The notes under the pieces: generated by a model | What the model was told of the DNA's origin: nothing | The model's database searches: none | Seen by the model: the letters and a program-made list of their open reading frames with translations, nothing else | DNA from: Legionellales bacterium UBA4759 | GTDB taxonomy: Bacteria > Pseudomonadota > Gammaproteobacteria > Legionellales > Legionellaceae | Assembly: GCA_002403515.1 (NCBI GenBank) | Contig: DHHZ01000060.1 | Coordinates: 1-14,040 of the forward strand | Reading direction: 5' to 3' | Length of the DNA: 14,040 nt | Part shown: piece by piece, positions 7,632 through 14,040 of the stretch | Numbering within the stretch: the first letter of the stretch is position 1 | Layout of the letters: each line of letters begins with the position of its first letter | Translations under genes and position numbers: made by a program

Positions 7632-9293
7632 ATGACAAAAAATAATGGCGCGCAATTGTTGATTAAATGTCTAGAAGCCCAAGGTGTTGAGTATGTTTTT
7701 GGCATTCCAGGCGCAAAAATTGATGCGGTATTTGATGCTTTATGTGATTCTTCAATTCGATTAATTGTTTGTCGACATGAGCAAAATGCTGCTTTTATGG
7801 CTGGTGCTTATGGAAGGCTAACCGGCAAACCCGGGGTGGTTTTGGTCACATCAGGCCCAGGTGTGGGAAACTTGGTGACAGGATTATTGACTGCCACATC
7901 GGAAGGTGACCCCATTATTGCAATCGGTGGCAATAATAATAGTGCTGCACTTTTGAAAAAAACACATCAAGGGTTGAATAATGTTGCATTGATGAGACCT
8001 GTTACAAAATTCACCGCTGAGATTCATCACATTGATAACATTCCTGAGCTTGTTTCAAACGCATTTCGGATTGCATGTGAACCGATTCGCGGGGCTTGTT
8101 TTATCAGTTTCCCCCAAGATATTCAAACACAAAAGACCAATACCACGCCCATTAGAGTCATTGAAAGACCCACTTACGGTCCTGCGTCTCAAGAATTATT
8201 AGAAAAGGCGGCAAAATTACTGAATACTGCAAAAAAACCTTTGATTTTATTGGGATTAGAAGCAAGCCGAGTGAAAAATACAGAGGCGATTCGTCATTTG
8301 TTAAAAAAAACCAAGATGGCAGTGATTGGAACATATCAAGCTGCAGGAGTCATTCCTCATGAAGATTTAGATTGTTTTGGTGGACGAGTTGGCTTATTTA
8401 GAAATCAGCCTGCTGATTTTATATTAGCTGGTGCTGATGTTGTATTAACAGTAGGTTTCAATCCTATTGAATATAATTCTGAAACCTGGAATCCAGAACA
8501 AAATAAAAAAATTATCCATTTAGATTATTTGCCCTGTGATATTGATATAACGTATCAACCAGTTTGTGAGTTATTGGGCGATATTGAAGCAAGCTTATAT
8601 CAATTAAGCAAGTATCTAGAAAAACGTGATAAACCCTTAGGGCAAAAAGAAATTGAAGAATCACGACAGCACTTACTAAGCGGTTTGGAGTCTGGAAAAA
8701 ATTATAAAAAATCACCCATTCATCCCTTGAGATTTATGTATGAATTAAAAAAGGTCATGGATGACAACACAACCGTTTGTTGTGATATAGGCACGGTTTA
8801 CATGTGGATTTCTAAATACTTTTTTTCTCATCGACCTCATCAATTATTATTTAGCAATGGCCAACAAACGTTGGGTGTTGGGCTTCCCTGGGCAATGGCT
8901 GCCAAATTGGCTCAACCTGAAAAAACTGTCATTTCCATTTCAGGGGATGGTGGATTTTTGTTTAGTGCCATGGAGCTTGAGACGGCTGTTCGTGAAAAGA
9001 TAAAATTAATACATTTTATTTGGCAAGATGGCACCTACAACATGGTTGAAGAGCAGGAAATGATGAAATACCATCGGCCAAGTGGCACTCAATTTGGTGC
9101 TATCAATATTGTAGAATTTGCTTCTTCTTTTGGGGCTGTTGGTTTTAATTTGGATAATCCGGATGATTTCCAAAAGGTCTATCAGCAAGCATTAATGCAG
9201 TCAAAACCGGTGTTAATCAATGTTCCTATCGATTACAGTGAAAATGCACAATTGTTCCATACAATAGATGTCCAGGGGGATTCAATTATTTGA
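7632..9293 (+). CDS. alsS: Catabolic alpha-acetolactate synthase (AlsS/BudB type)
   Basis: This thiamine-diphosphate enzyme condenses two pyruvate into 2-acetolactate and CO2, the first step to acetoin. It has 553 residues and aligns by eye with Klebsiella BudB along its whole length. Landmarks are GVEYVFGIPGAKIDAVFDAL near the start, the catalytic Glu in RHEQNAAFM (Glu50), and TSGPGVGNLVTGL. A TYQAAG segment and FGGRVGLF are shared with BudB, and SNGQQTLGVGLPWA precedes the ThDP/Mg site GDGGF (about 438) ending at Asn470. The FGIPGAK and TYQAAG signatures and the missing regulatory-subunit gene favour the catabolic, FAD-independent form over the biosynthetic IlvB. The in-frame ATG at 7623 has GGCAGGG too close to act. 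The ATG at 7632 has AGGG 9 nt upstream and gives the family's usual N-terminus. It heads an operon with a DoxX-like gene and acetolactate decarboxylase. Confidence 0.93.
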   Translation: MTKNNGAQLLIKCLEAQGVEYVFGIPGAKIDAVFDALCDSSIRLIVCRHEQNAAFMAGAYGRLTGKPGVVLVTSGPGVGNLVTGLLTATSEGDPIIAIGGNNNSAALLKKTHQGLNNVALMRPVTKFTAEIHHIDNIPELVSNAFRIACEPIRGACFISFPQDIQTQKTNTTPIRVIERPTYGPASQELLEKAAKLLNTAKKPLILLGLEASRVKNTEAIRHLLKKTKMAVIGTYQAAGVIPHEDLDCFGGRVGLFRNQPADFILAGADVVLTVGFNPIEYNSETWNPEQNKKIIHLDYLPCDIDITYQPVCELLGDIEASLYQLSKYLEKRDKPLGQKEIEESRQHLLSGLESGKNYKKSPIHPLRFMYELKKVMDDNTTVCCDIGTVYMWISKYFFSHRPHQLLFSNGQQTLGVGLPWAMAAKLAQPEKTVISISGDGGFLFSAMELETAVREKIKLIHFIWQDGTYNMVEEQEMMKYHRPSGTQFGAINIVEFASSFGAVGFNLDNPDDFQKVYQQALMQSKPVLINVPIDYSENAQLFHTIDVQGDSII

Positions 9294-9327
9294 ATGGGCT
9301 AATATATATTTTAAAAGCTGGGGTGCC

Positions 9328-9717
9328 ATGATGATTTCTAGATTTTTGATAGCATTATTTTTCTTGATTTTTGGTGTTTTAAATCTTCGCGCCCGAAAAG
9401 CGATCATCCCTGCGATGATTGAAAAAAACATTCCTTTTGCTGGATTTGTTTTTTACCTCGGTGTTTTATATGAGGTGTTTTTTGGCATCGCCATGGCTTG
9501 TGATTTTTACACATCATTTGCCGCATTAAGTTTAATTTTGTTTGTTGTGATAGCGATATGTATATTCCATCCATTTTGGACAATGAGCGGTGAATTGAGA
9601 TTATTAAATCAAATTATTTTTATCACCAATTCAACCATTGTGATTGGCGCTTTGCTTGGTTTAATTGATTGGACTCAAATTAGTGAGGGATTTGTATGGC
9701 TAAAATCTATCAGGTAG
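9328..9717 (+). CDS. DoxX-like small integral membrane protein
   Basis: A 129-residue protein with about four transmembrane helices (roughly 3-21, 38-58, 63-82 and 92-113). It fits the DoxX/DoxD-like superfamily: an N-terminal hydrophobic FLIFGVLNL followed by basic residues, a YEVFFG segment in the second helix, and an HPFW motif after the third. Members are poorly characterised; some are linked to quinone or thiosulfate redox, others to stress. Its place between acetolactate synthase and acetolactate decarboxylase, 34 nt after the former and overlapping the latter by 22 nt, ties its expression to acetoin formation. An in-frame ATG at 9268 lies inside the preceding gene without a ribosome site. 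The ATG pair at 9328/9331 follows GGGGTG and begins the membrane helix, so it is preferred. Any role in acetoin export or redox balance is speculation. Confidence 0.8.
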   Translation: MMISRFLIALFFLIFGVLNLRARKAIIPAMIEKNIPFAGFVFYLGVLYEVFFGIAMACDFYTSFAALSLILFVVIAICIFHPFWTMSGELRLLNQIIFITNSTIVIGALLGLIDWTQISEGFVWLKSIR

Positions 9718-10397
9718 GCGTTCTTCCGGCATTTTTAAATGGCGTATATTGGGGAGATATTACATTTGAAACCATCCAGAAAATGGGGAACTTTGGTTTG
9801 GGAACAGTCAATGGAATGAAAGGGGAATTGGTCGCATTGGATGGTGAGTTTTATCAAATGGATGAATTCGGCAAGGCCAGTAAAGTCAATCCCACTAATG
9901 CAACTCCTTTTATTGTGGTTAGTCAATTCCAACCCGATAAAACGCTAGAATTAAAGAATATTTCATCTTTAAAAGACTTAGGCCAAAAACTTTTATCTGA
10001 AATGGAAACTCCAAATATTTTTTATATGTTTAGAATTGATGGAGTCTTTACAAATATGCATATTCGCAGTGAAAATTGTCAATTTTTAACAAAAAAACCT
10101 CTTGGTGAGTTATTGCCAGCCATCCAGAAAAAACAAACCTTAGAACACTCTGAGGGTACTTTAGTGGTTTCATTCTGCCCTTCTTACAGCAAAGGTTTAA
10201 CTATAGGAAATTTTCATTTTCATTACATCAATCAAGAGCGAACATTGGGCGGACATGTGTTTGATTTAAAACTTGAAATAGCTCAAGTGCAAATACAAAA
10301 AATTCATGAGATTCAAATTCAATTATTTAAAACGGAAGATTTTTATCAATGCGATATAGGAGTTGACATTGAATCGGCATTAAAAAAAATCGAATAA
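9696..10397 (+). CDS. budA: Alpha-acetolactate decarboxylase (BudA/AlsD type)
   Basis: This zinc enzyme converts 2-acetolactate to (R)-acetoin and CO2. In the 233-residue protein FHFHYINQERTLGGHVFD supplies His174, His176 and His187. The +2 and +11 spacing equals that of the zinc ligands His194, His196 and His207 in the Brevibacillus enzyme. Glu44 in KGELVALDGE and Arg124 in MHIRS fall where that enzyme has Glu65 and Arg145, and the terminal Glu233 falls where it has Glu253. VGVLPAFLNGVYWGD and the TPF near 70 also fit the family. It has no signal peptide, so it is cytoplasmic. The ribosome site GAGGGA lies 5 nt before ATG, inside the DoxX-like gene, and the two overlap by 22 nt. With the synthase two genes upstream this completes pyruvate to acetoin. 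No butanediol dehydrogenase and no LysR-type regulator is in the window. Confidence 0.93.
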   Translation: MAKIYQVGVLPAFLNGVYWGDITFETIQKMGNFGLGTVNGMKGELVALDGEFYQMDEFGKASKVNPTNATPFIVVSQFQPDKTLELKNISSLKDLGQKLLSEMETPNIFYMFRIDGVFTNMHIRSENCQFLTKKPLGELLPAIQKKQTLEHSEGTLVVSFCPSYSKGLTIGNFHFHYINQERTLGGHVFDLKLEIAQVQIQKIHEIQIQLFKTEDFYQCDIGVDIESALKKIE

Positions 10398-10447
10398 ATT
10401 TATCAGATATACCCTGACACCAAATTCTTCATATGAGCAATGGAAGC

Positions 10448-10476
10448 TTACAATCACTGTCTAAAACTGCTATATT
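10448..10476 (+). promoter_or_regulatory. Candidate sigma70 promoter of the acetoacetyl-CoA synthetase gene
   Basis: TTACAA (10448-10453) and TATATT (10471-10476) have a 17-bp spacer, in the 117-bp gap after the acetolactate decarboxylase gene. Transcription would start near 10483, before the ATG at 10515. It suggests that the last gene can be expressed apart from the acetoin genes. No terminator-like hairpin was seen in the gap, so read-through is also possible. Confidence 0.45.
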
Positions 10477-10514
10477 TTTTGGATATTTTTTTGCAAAACA
10501 CAAGGATGTTTGTG

Positions 10515-12398
10515 ATGGATTTATTGCCTGTTTGGGTGCCAGAAAAAGACAAAAGAACAAATTTGGATGATTTTTGTGATTTTAAGGGTTTGAGTTTTTC
10601 GAATTATGCAGATTTTCACCAATGGTCAGTAGAGCATCTTGAAACATTTTGGTCAGATGTGGCTGATTTTTTTAAAGTAAAATTTCATACAAGACCCAAC
10701 AATATTCGCTCCAATGCTGCCATGTTTTGGGAAACAACATGGTTTAATGGCGCAACATTAAATTTTTCAGAAAATATTTTGCATCATCAAGACCAGCGTA
10801 TTGCAATAATTGCTTATGATGAACAAGGTAAAACACAAACACTTTCATTTGCCCACTTGAGAAAACAGGTGGCCATTTATGCGCACATGCTGAAAGCCGC
10901 GGGGGTAAAAAAAGGTCATCGGGTGGTCGCAGTTTTGCCCAATACACCGCATGCCATTGTTGCAATGTTAGCGACAGCATCTCTTGGTGCAATATGGGCC
11001 AGTTGTTCGCCTGAATTTGGTGAAACGGCTCTGATTGACCGTTTTGCTCAAATTGAGCCAAGCTGCATCTTTGCCATTAAAAAGCATCGTTATGCTGGTA
11101 AAGAATTCTTAAATTCAGAAAAAATTTCTAATGTTGTTGCCGCGATTCCGAGTCTACAAACTGTGATTTGGGTGGATGAATTACAAGGGCCTGCGGTTAT
11201 TGATGATTTGACTTATGAACCTGTTGAATTTAATCATCCATTGTGTGTGTTATTTTCATCGGGCACCACAGGCAAACCCAAGTGTATCGTGCATCGAACT
11301 GGAGGCGTGTTATTACAACATTTGAAAGAATTGGGGCTGCATGCAAATTTAAGCGCAAATGACCGTCTTTTATTTTACACCACTTGTGGTTGGATGATGT
11401 GGAATTGGATGTTAAGTGCATTGGCGCTTGGAACTTCTTTGGTCTTATATGATGGTTCGCCAATGTATCCAAGCGATAAGCGTTTATTGGATGTTGTTGC
11501 GGATTCCAAAACCACAGTGTTAGGTGCAAGTGCTGCTTATTTTGCAAATCTTGAAAAAAAGTCTTTGGATTATCCTAGTCATTTATTGAGTGACCTCCGT
11601 TTGATTTTAAGCACAGGCTCTCCCTTATTGCCCGTACAATATGATTTTATTGATAAATTAATGGGTCGTCAGATTCAAATCAGTTCGATATCCGGGGGCA
11701 GTGACATTATTTCATGTTTTGCCTTGGGGCATCCGCAATTACCAGTGTATCGAGGTGAATTGCAATGCTTAGGTCTTGGCATGGATGTTGATATTTTTGA
11801 TGAGCTAGGTCAATCTATCAAAGGTGTTCAAGGTGAATTGGTTTGTAAAAAACCATTTCCTTCGATGCCCATTGGTTTTTGGAATGATGCTGGGAATCAG
11901 CGTTATCAAGAGGCGTATTTTCAAAAATACCCCAATGTATGGGCACATGGTGATTTTGCAGAATTAACAGCCCATGGTGGTTTAATTATTTATGGGCGTT
12001 CTGATGCAACACTAAATCCACAAGGCGTAAGATTTGGTACAGCAGAGCTTTATCAAGTTGTTTTACAAGTCCCGGGTATTTTGGATTGTATTGCCGTAGG
12101 ACAAGATTGGGACAAAGATACGCGCGTGATATTGTTTGTTCAAATGCGAGAAGATTGTCATTGGAGTGATGAGGTTCGTAAGCAATTGGTAACACAAATT
12201 CGACAACAACTTTCACCACGCCATGTGCCTGCAAAAATTTTACCAGTCAGAGGAATTCCCAAAACCATCAATGGCAAGGTGATGGAAACAGCTGTCAGAA
12301 AACTTATTCATGGACAAACCTTAGATAACTTGGCGGTGATAGTCAATCCTGAGTGTTTAGAGGATTATTTGCACCGAGAAGAGCTTGGCATGGATTAA
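10515..12398 (+). CDS. Acetoacetyl-CoA synthetase
   Basis: This ANL-superfamily adenylating enzyme activates acetoacetate with ATP and CoA to acetoacetyl-CoA. It feeds ketone-body or polyhydroxybutyrate pools into central metabolism. From the chosen start it has 627 residues. Family marks are WVPEKDKRTNLDDF at the N-terminus, the stretch from 72 to 88 (ending LNFSENIL), and GAIWASCSPEFG near 158. The AMP-binding P-loop SSGTTGKPK is at 248-256, followed by CGWMMWNWM, typical of acetoacetyl-CoA rather than acetyl-CoA synthetases. YGRSDATLNPQGVRFGTAELY forms the hinge region, and the C-terminal catalytic Lys588 is in TINGKVMETAVRK. The frame extends upstream to 10440, but ATG 10515 has AAGG 9 nt before it and gives the family N-terminus. 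No thiolase or hydroxybutyrate dehydrogenase lies nearby. The TAA overlaps the stop of the convergent gene. Confidence 0.92.
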   Translation: MDLLPVWVPEKDKRTNLDDFCDFKGLSFSNYADFHQWSVEHLETFWSDVADFFKVKFHTRPNNIRSNAAMFWETTWFNGATLNFSENILHHQDQRIAIIAYDEQGKTQTLSFAHLRKQVAIYAHMLKAAGVKKGHRVVAVLPNTPHAIVAMLATASLGAIWASCSPEFGETALIDRFAQIEPSCIFAIKKHRYAGKEFLNSEKISNVVAAIPSLQTVIWVDELQGPAVIDDLTYEPVEFNHPLCVLFSSGTTGKPKCIVHRTGGVLLQHLKELGLHANLSANDRLLFYTTCGWMMWNWMLSALALGTSLVLYDGSPMYPSDKRLLDVVADSKTTVLGASAAYFANLEKKSLDYPSHLLSDLRLILSTGSPLLPVQYDFIDKLMGRQIQISSISGGSDIISCFALGHPQLPVYRGELQCLGLGMDVDIFDELGQSIKGVQGELVCKKPFPSMPIGFWNDAGNQRYQEAYFQKYPNVWAHGDFAELTAHGGLIIYGRSDATLNPQGVRFGTAELYQVVLQVPGILDCIAVGQDWDKDTRVILFVQMREDCHWSDEVRKQLVTQIRQQLSPRHVPAKILPVRGIPKTINGKVMETAVRKLIHGQTLDNLAVIVNPECLEDYLHREELGMD

Positions 12399-12841
12399 CT
12401 TTGGAAAATGGTTCTGGCCTTGTTAAGGATGGCTTGCAAGGTCAAGAATTGTTCGCTGAGTGCGTGATAAAGTTGGTACTGGGGATGGTCTGGGAGCGCG
12501 CTGACACTGGCGTAGGCGATTTGACCAATTTGTGTGAAGTAATTTAAATCCACTCTTCTTTTCATGGCCAATTCGGGGAAAAAGCCAGAAACCAATAAAC
12601 TTTTGTCTCCAACATCAATCAGTAAAGTTTTTTGGGTTTGTCCAGATTGTTGTAGGGCATGCATAAAGTCCATACCGACACTGGAATCGAGCCATTCAGT
12701 TGATTTACTTGAGCGCATCAATAAAAAGACCAAATAACTTTCTGTATCAATGTGTAAATTGACATTAATTTGTGACTGAGCCTCGATAATCAAAGAATAC
12801 CATTGGCTAGTATCTGTTGGATGTAAAATAAGAGGTATCAT
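12395..12841 (-). CDS. Conserved protein of unknown function, 148 aa
   Basis: The protein begins MIPLILHPTDTSQWYSLIIEAQ and contains ESYLVFLLMR (about 34-43), VGDKSLLVSGFFPE (about 77-90) and RRVDLNYFTQIGQIAYASV (about 95-113). I associate this pattern with an uncharacterised family widespread in gammaproteobacteria, but no function is known to me. It has no signal peptide or clear membrane segment. ATG 12841 has AAGGA at 6 nt spacing; a GTG seven codons upstream at 12862 has no ribosome site. The gene lies 71 nt downstream of the transporter and may be co-transcribed with it. Its TAA shares TTAA with the stop of the convergent acetoacetyl-CoA synthetase gene (4-nt overlap). Confidence 0.8.
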   Translation of the reverse strand: MIPLILHPTDTSQWYSLIIEAQSQINVNLHIDTESYLVFLLMRSSKSTEWLDSSVGMDFMHALQQSGQTQKTLLIDVGDKSLLVSGFFPELAMKRRVDLNYFTQIGQIAYASVSALPDHPQYQLYHALSEQFLTLQAILNKARTIFQS

Positions 12842-12912
12842 CTTTTTTCCTTCAAAATTCACCCTTACTTTAAGTTTAGCAGATAATTTATGAACATTGT
12901 TTTTTAAAAGAA

Positions 12913-14040
12913 TTAATTTTTGTTATGGAATAACCATAATATTAAAATAGAGCTTAAGCTTAAGGCGGCCATGATGATAAATGCCGAATTAAAGCTTCCT
13001 GTTAAATTGACGATAAAGCCTGTTAAAATGGGTGATAAGATTCCCGATAAAGAAAATAATAAACCCATAAGGCCATTGGAAGTGGCTGCAAGGTCAGGGG
13101 CAATATCAATAATGACGGAGTAATAAACCGCATTGACTGACATCACTGCAGCAATTGATAAAGACAAAAACAATACAATCCATTCGATTTGATGACAAAG
13201 TAATAAAGGAATCAGTGATAAACCGCTAATCAGATGCGATAAGATGAGAGGATAGGTTCTAGATAACCGCATACATTGGGTTTTTTTAAAAATATAATCG
13301 GCAAACCAGCCTGCCAAGACCATGGCCAGGGTGGCGCTTAGCCACGGAATAACGGTTAATAAACCTATGGCACTGAGCTTGTAGTGGAATTGATTTTCTA
13401 GATAGCTTGGCATCCAGTTCATGAAGAAAAATAGATAAAATCCAAATACAAAAAATCCCCAATTGTTGGCCATCAAGGTTTTGTTTTTGATGATGTCTTT
13501 GAGATGGATGCGATGGTTTGTTTTTTTAGTGGCTTTAGTAGGGCCTTGAATGAGGTGGAGTTCTTTTTTAGAAACGTGTTTAGAATCTGCAGGATTGTCT
13601 CGAAATAAAAACCACCATAATGGAACAAACAAAAAACTCATACCTGCTAAGACAAAATACATACCACGCCAATTAAAATAACTGATTAATTGGGTGACAA
13701 TTGGGCCACTCAAACTCAAAGACAACGGCACCGCAATAAGGCTTAAACTTAAAGCGAAATTCCGTTCTTCCAATGGTAGCCAATCTTTAGCTGTTTTGGT
13801 AACGCAAGGAAAATTGGGGGCTTCCGCTAAACCTAAAAATCCTCTCGCCAAAACCAACATGATAAATCCTTGGGCTAAACCAAGACAAAGGGTGGCAAAC
13901 ATCCACAGAATACAAGCCAAAGTTAATACTTTATGGGCGCCATATTTATCAGCCATGATACCGCTGATTAAAACCATACATAAATAACCCACACCAAAAG
14001 CACCTAAAATATAGCCGGCATATTGGTTGTTTAAATGAAA
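12913..14040 (-). CDS. Major facilitator superfamily transporter, anion:cation symporter type (N-terminus outside window)
   Basis: The frame runs open to the right edge, so the first part of the gene is missing. The 375 residues seen hold about eleven hydrophobic segments split by a basic central loop (about 160-185). Loop 2-3 carries the MFS motif A form SGIMADKYGAHKV, and the second half has its echo AGWFADYIFKKTQ. FLGLAEAPNFPCVTK followed by DWLPLEERNFA fits the signature of the anion:cation symporter family (phthalate, hexuronate, glucarate and related transporters), which take up organic anions with H+ or Na+. The substrate cannot be told from sequence. The GTG at 13992 is only an internal codon: upstream codons encode more MFS-like sequence (NNQYAGYILGAFGVGYL). 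The 148-aa gene follows after 71 nt. Confidence 0.88.
   Translation of the reverse strand, partial: FHLNNQYAGYILGAFGVGYLCMVLISGIMADKYGAHKVLTLACILWMFATLCLGLAQGFIMLVLARGFLGLAEAPNFPCVTKTAKDWLPLEERNFALSLSLIAVPLSLSLSGPIVTQLISYFNWRGMYFVLAGMSFLFVPLWWFLFRDNPADSKHVSKKELHLIQGPTKATKKTNHRIHLKDIIKNKTLMANNWGFFVFGFYLFFFMNWMPSYLENQFHYKLSAIGLLTVIPWLSATLAMVLAGWFADYIFKKTQCMRLSRTYPLILSHLISGLSLIPLLLCHQIEWIVLFLSLSIAAVMSVNAVYYSVIIDIAPDLAATSNGLMGLLFSLSGILSPILTGFIVNLTGSFNSAFIIMAALSLSSILILWLFHNKN

Noticed and set aside
9268..9327. N-terminal 20-residue extension of the DoxX-like protein
   Set aside because: It lies partly inside the acetolactate synthase gene, lacks a ribosome site, and would place a polar segment before the first membrane helix.
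10744..11547. Two 105-aa minus-strand frames inside the acetoacetyl-CoA synthetase gene
   Set aside because: Shadow frames opposite conserved adenylation-domain sequence, with low-complexity translations rich in His, Gln and Trp.
12353..12547. 64-aa plus-strand frame crossing the acetoacetyl-CoA synthetase stop
   Set aside because: It overlaps two better supported genes and has no motif or convincing start.

Overview
The window is AT-rich chromosomal DNA from a gammaproteobacterium. Protein-level resemblance of the housekeeping genes (RlmJ, RecN, NadK, TypA) and the look of the putative deacetylase suggest the Legionellales (Legionella-like). That placement is an inference from sequence character, not from a search. 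No rRNA, tRNA, CRISPR, insertion sequence or phage gene was seen.

Left half (about 96-7414), all on the minus strand and read right to left: typA/bipA (ribosome-associated GTPase), nadK (NAD kinase), recN (SMC-like repair ATPase), an unrecognised 333-residue protein, rlmJ (23S rRNA m6A methyltransferase), then a secreted polysaccharide-deacetylase-like gene broken by one frameshift. typA abuts nadK with no gap. nadK overlaps recN by 7 nt, and the 333-residue gene overlaps rlmJ by 7 nt. These junctions imply one translationally coupled operon. The one real gap, between recN and the unknown gene, holds a hairpin that buries the ribosome binding site of the unknown gene.

Centre: a 208-bp divergent region (7415-7622) separates typA from a plus-strand cluster. 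It carries a good sigma70-like promoter for the rightward genes, a 12-bp perfect direct repeat and helically phased A/T tracts.

Right-centre (7632-12398), plus strand: a catabolic acetolactate synthase (alsS/budB type), a small DoxX-like membrane protein, an alpha-acetolactate decarboxylase (budA/alsD type) with its three zinc-ligand histidines, and an acetoacetyl-CoA synthetase with its own candidate promoter. The first three form an acetoin module (two pyruvate to acetolactate to acetoin) with a membrane protein embedded between the two enzymes. The fourth activates acetoacetate, linking to C4/ketone-body or polyhydroxybutyrate metabolism.

Right end, minus strand: a conserved protein of unknown function (148 aa) whose stop codon overlaps that of the acetoacetyl-CoA synthetase gene, and a major-facilitator transporter of the anion:cation symporter type whose N-terminus lies beyond the window.

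No wholly new system is evident. The least explained items are the DoxX-like protein inside the acetoin operon, the unknown 333-residue protein with its occluded ribosome binding site, and the repeat/curved-DNA architecture between typA and the acetoin genes.
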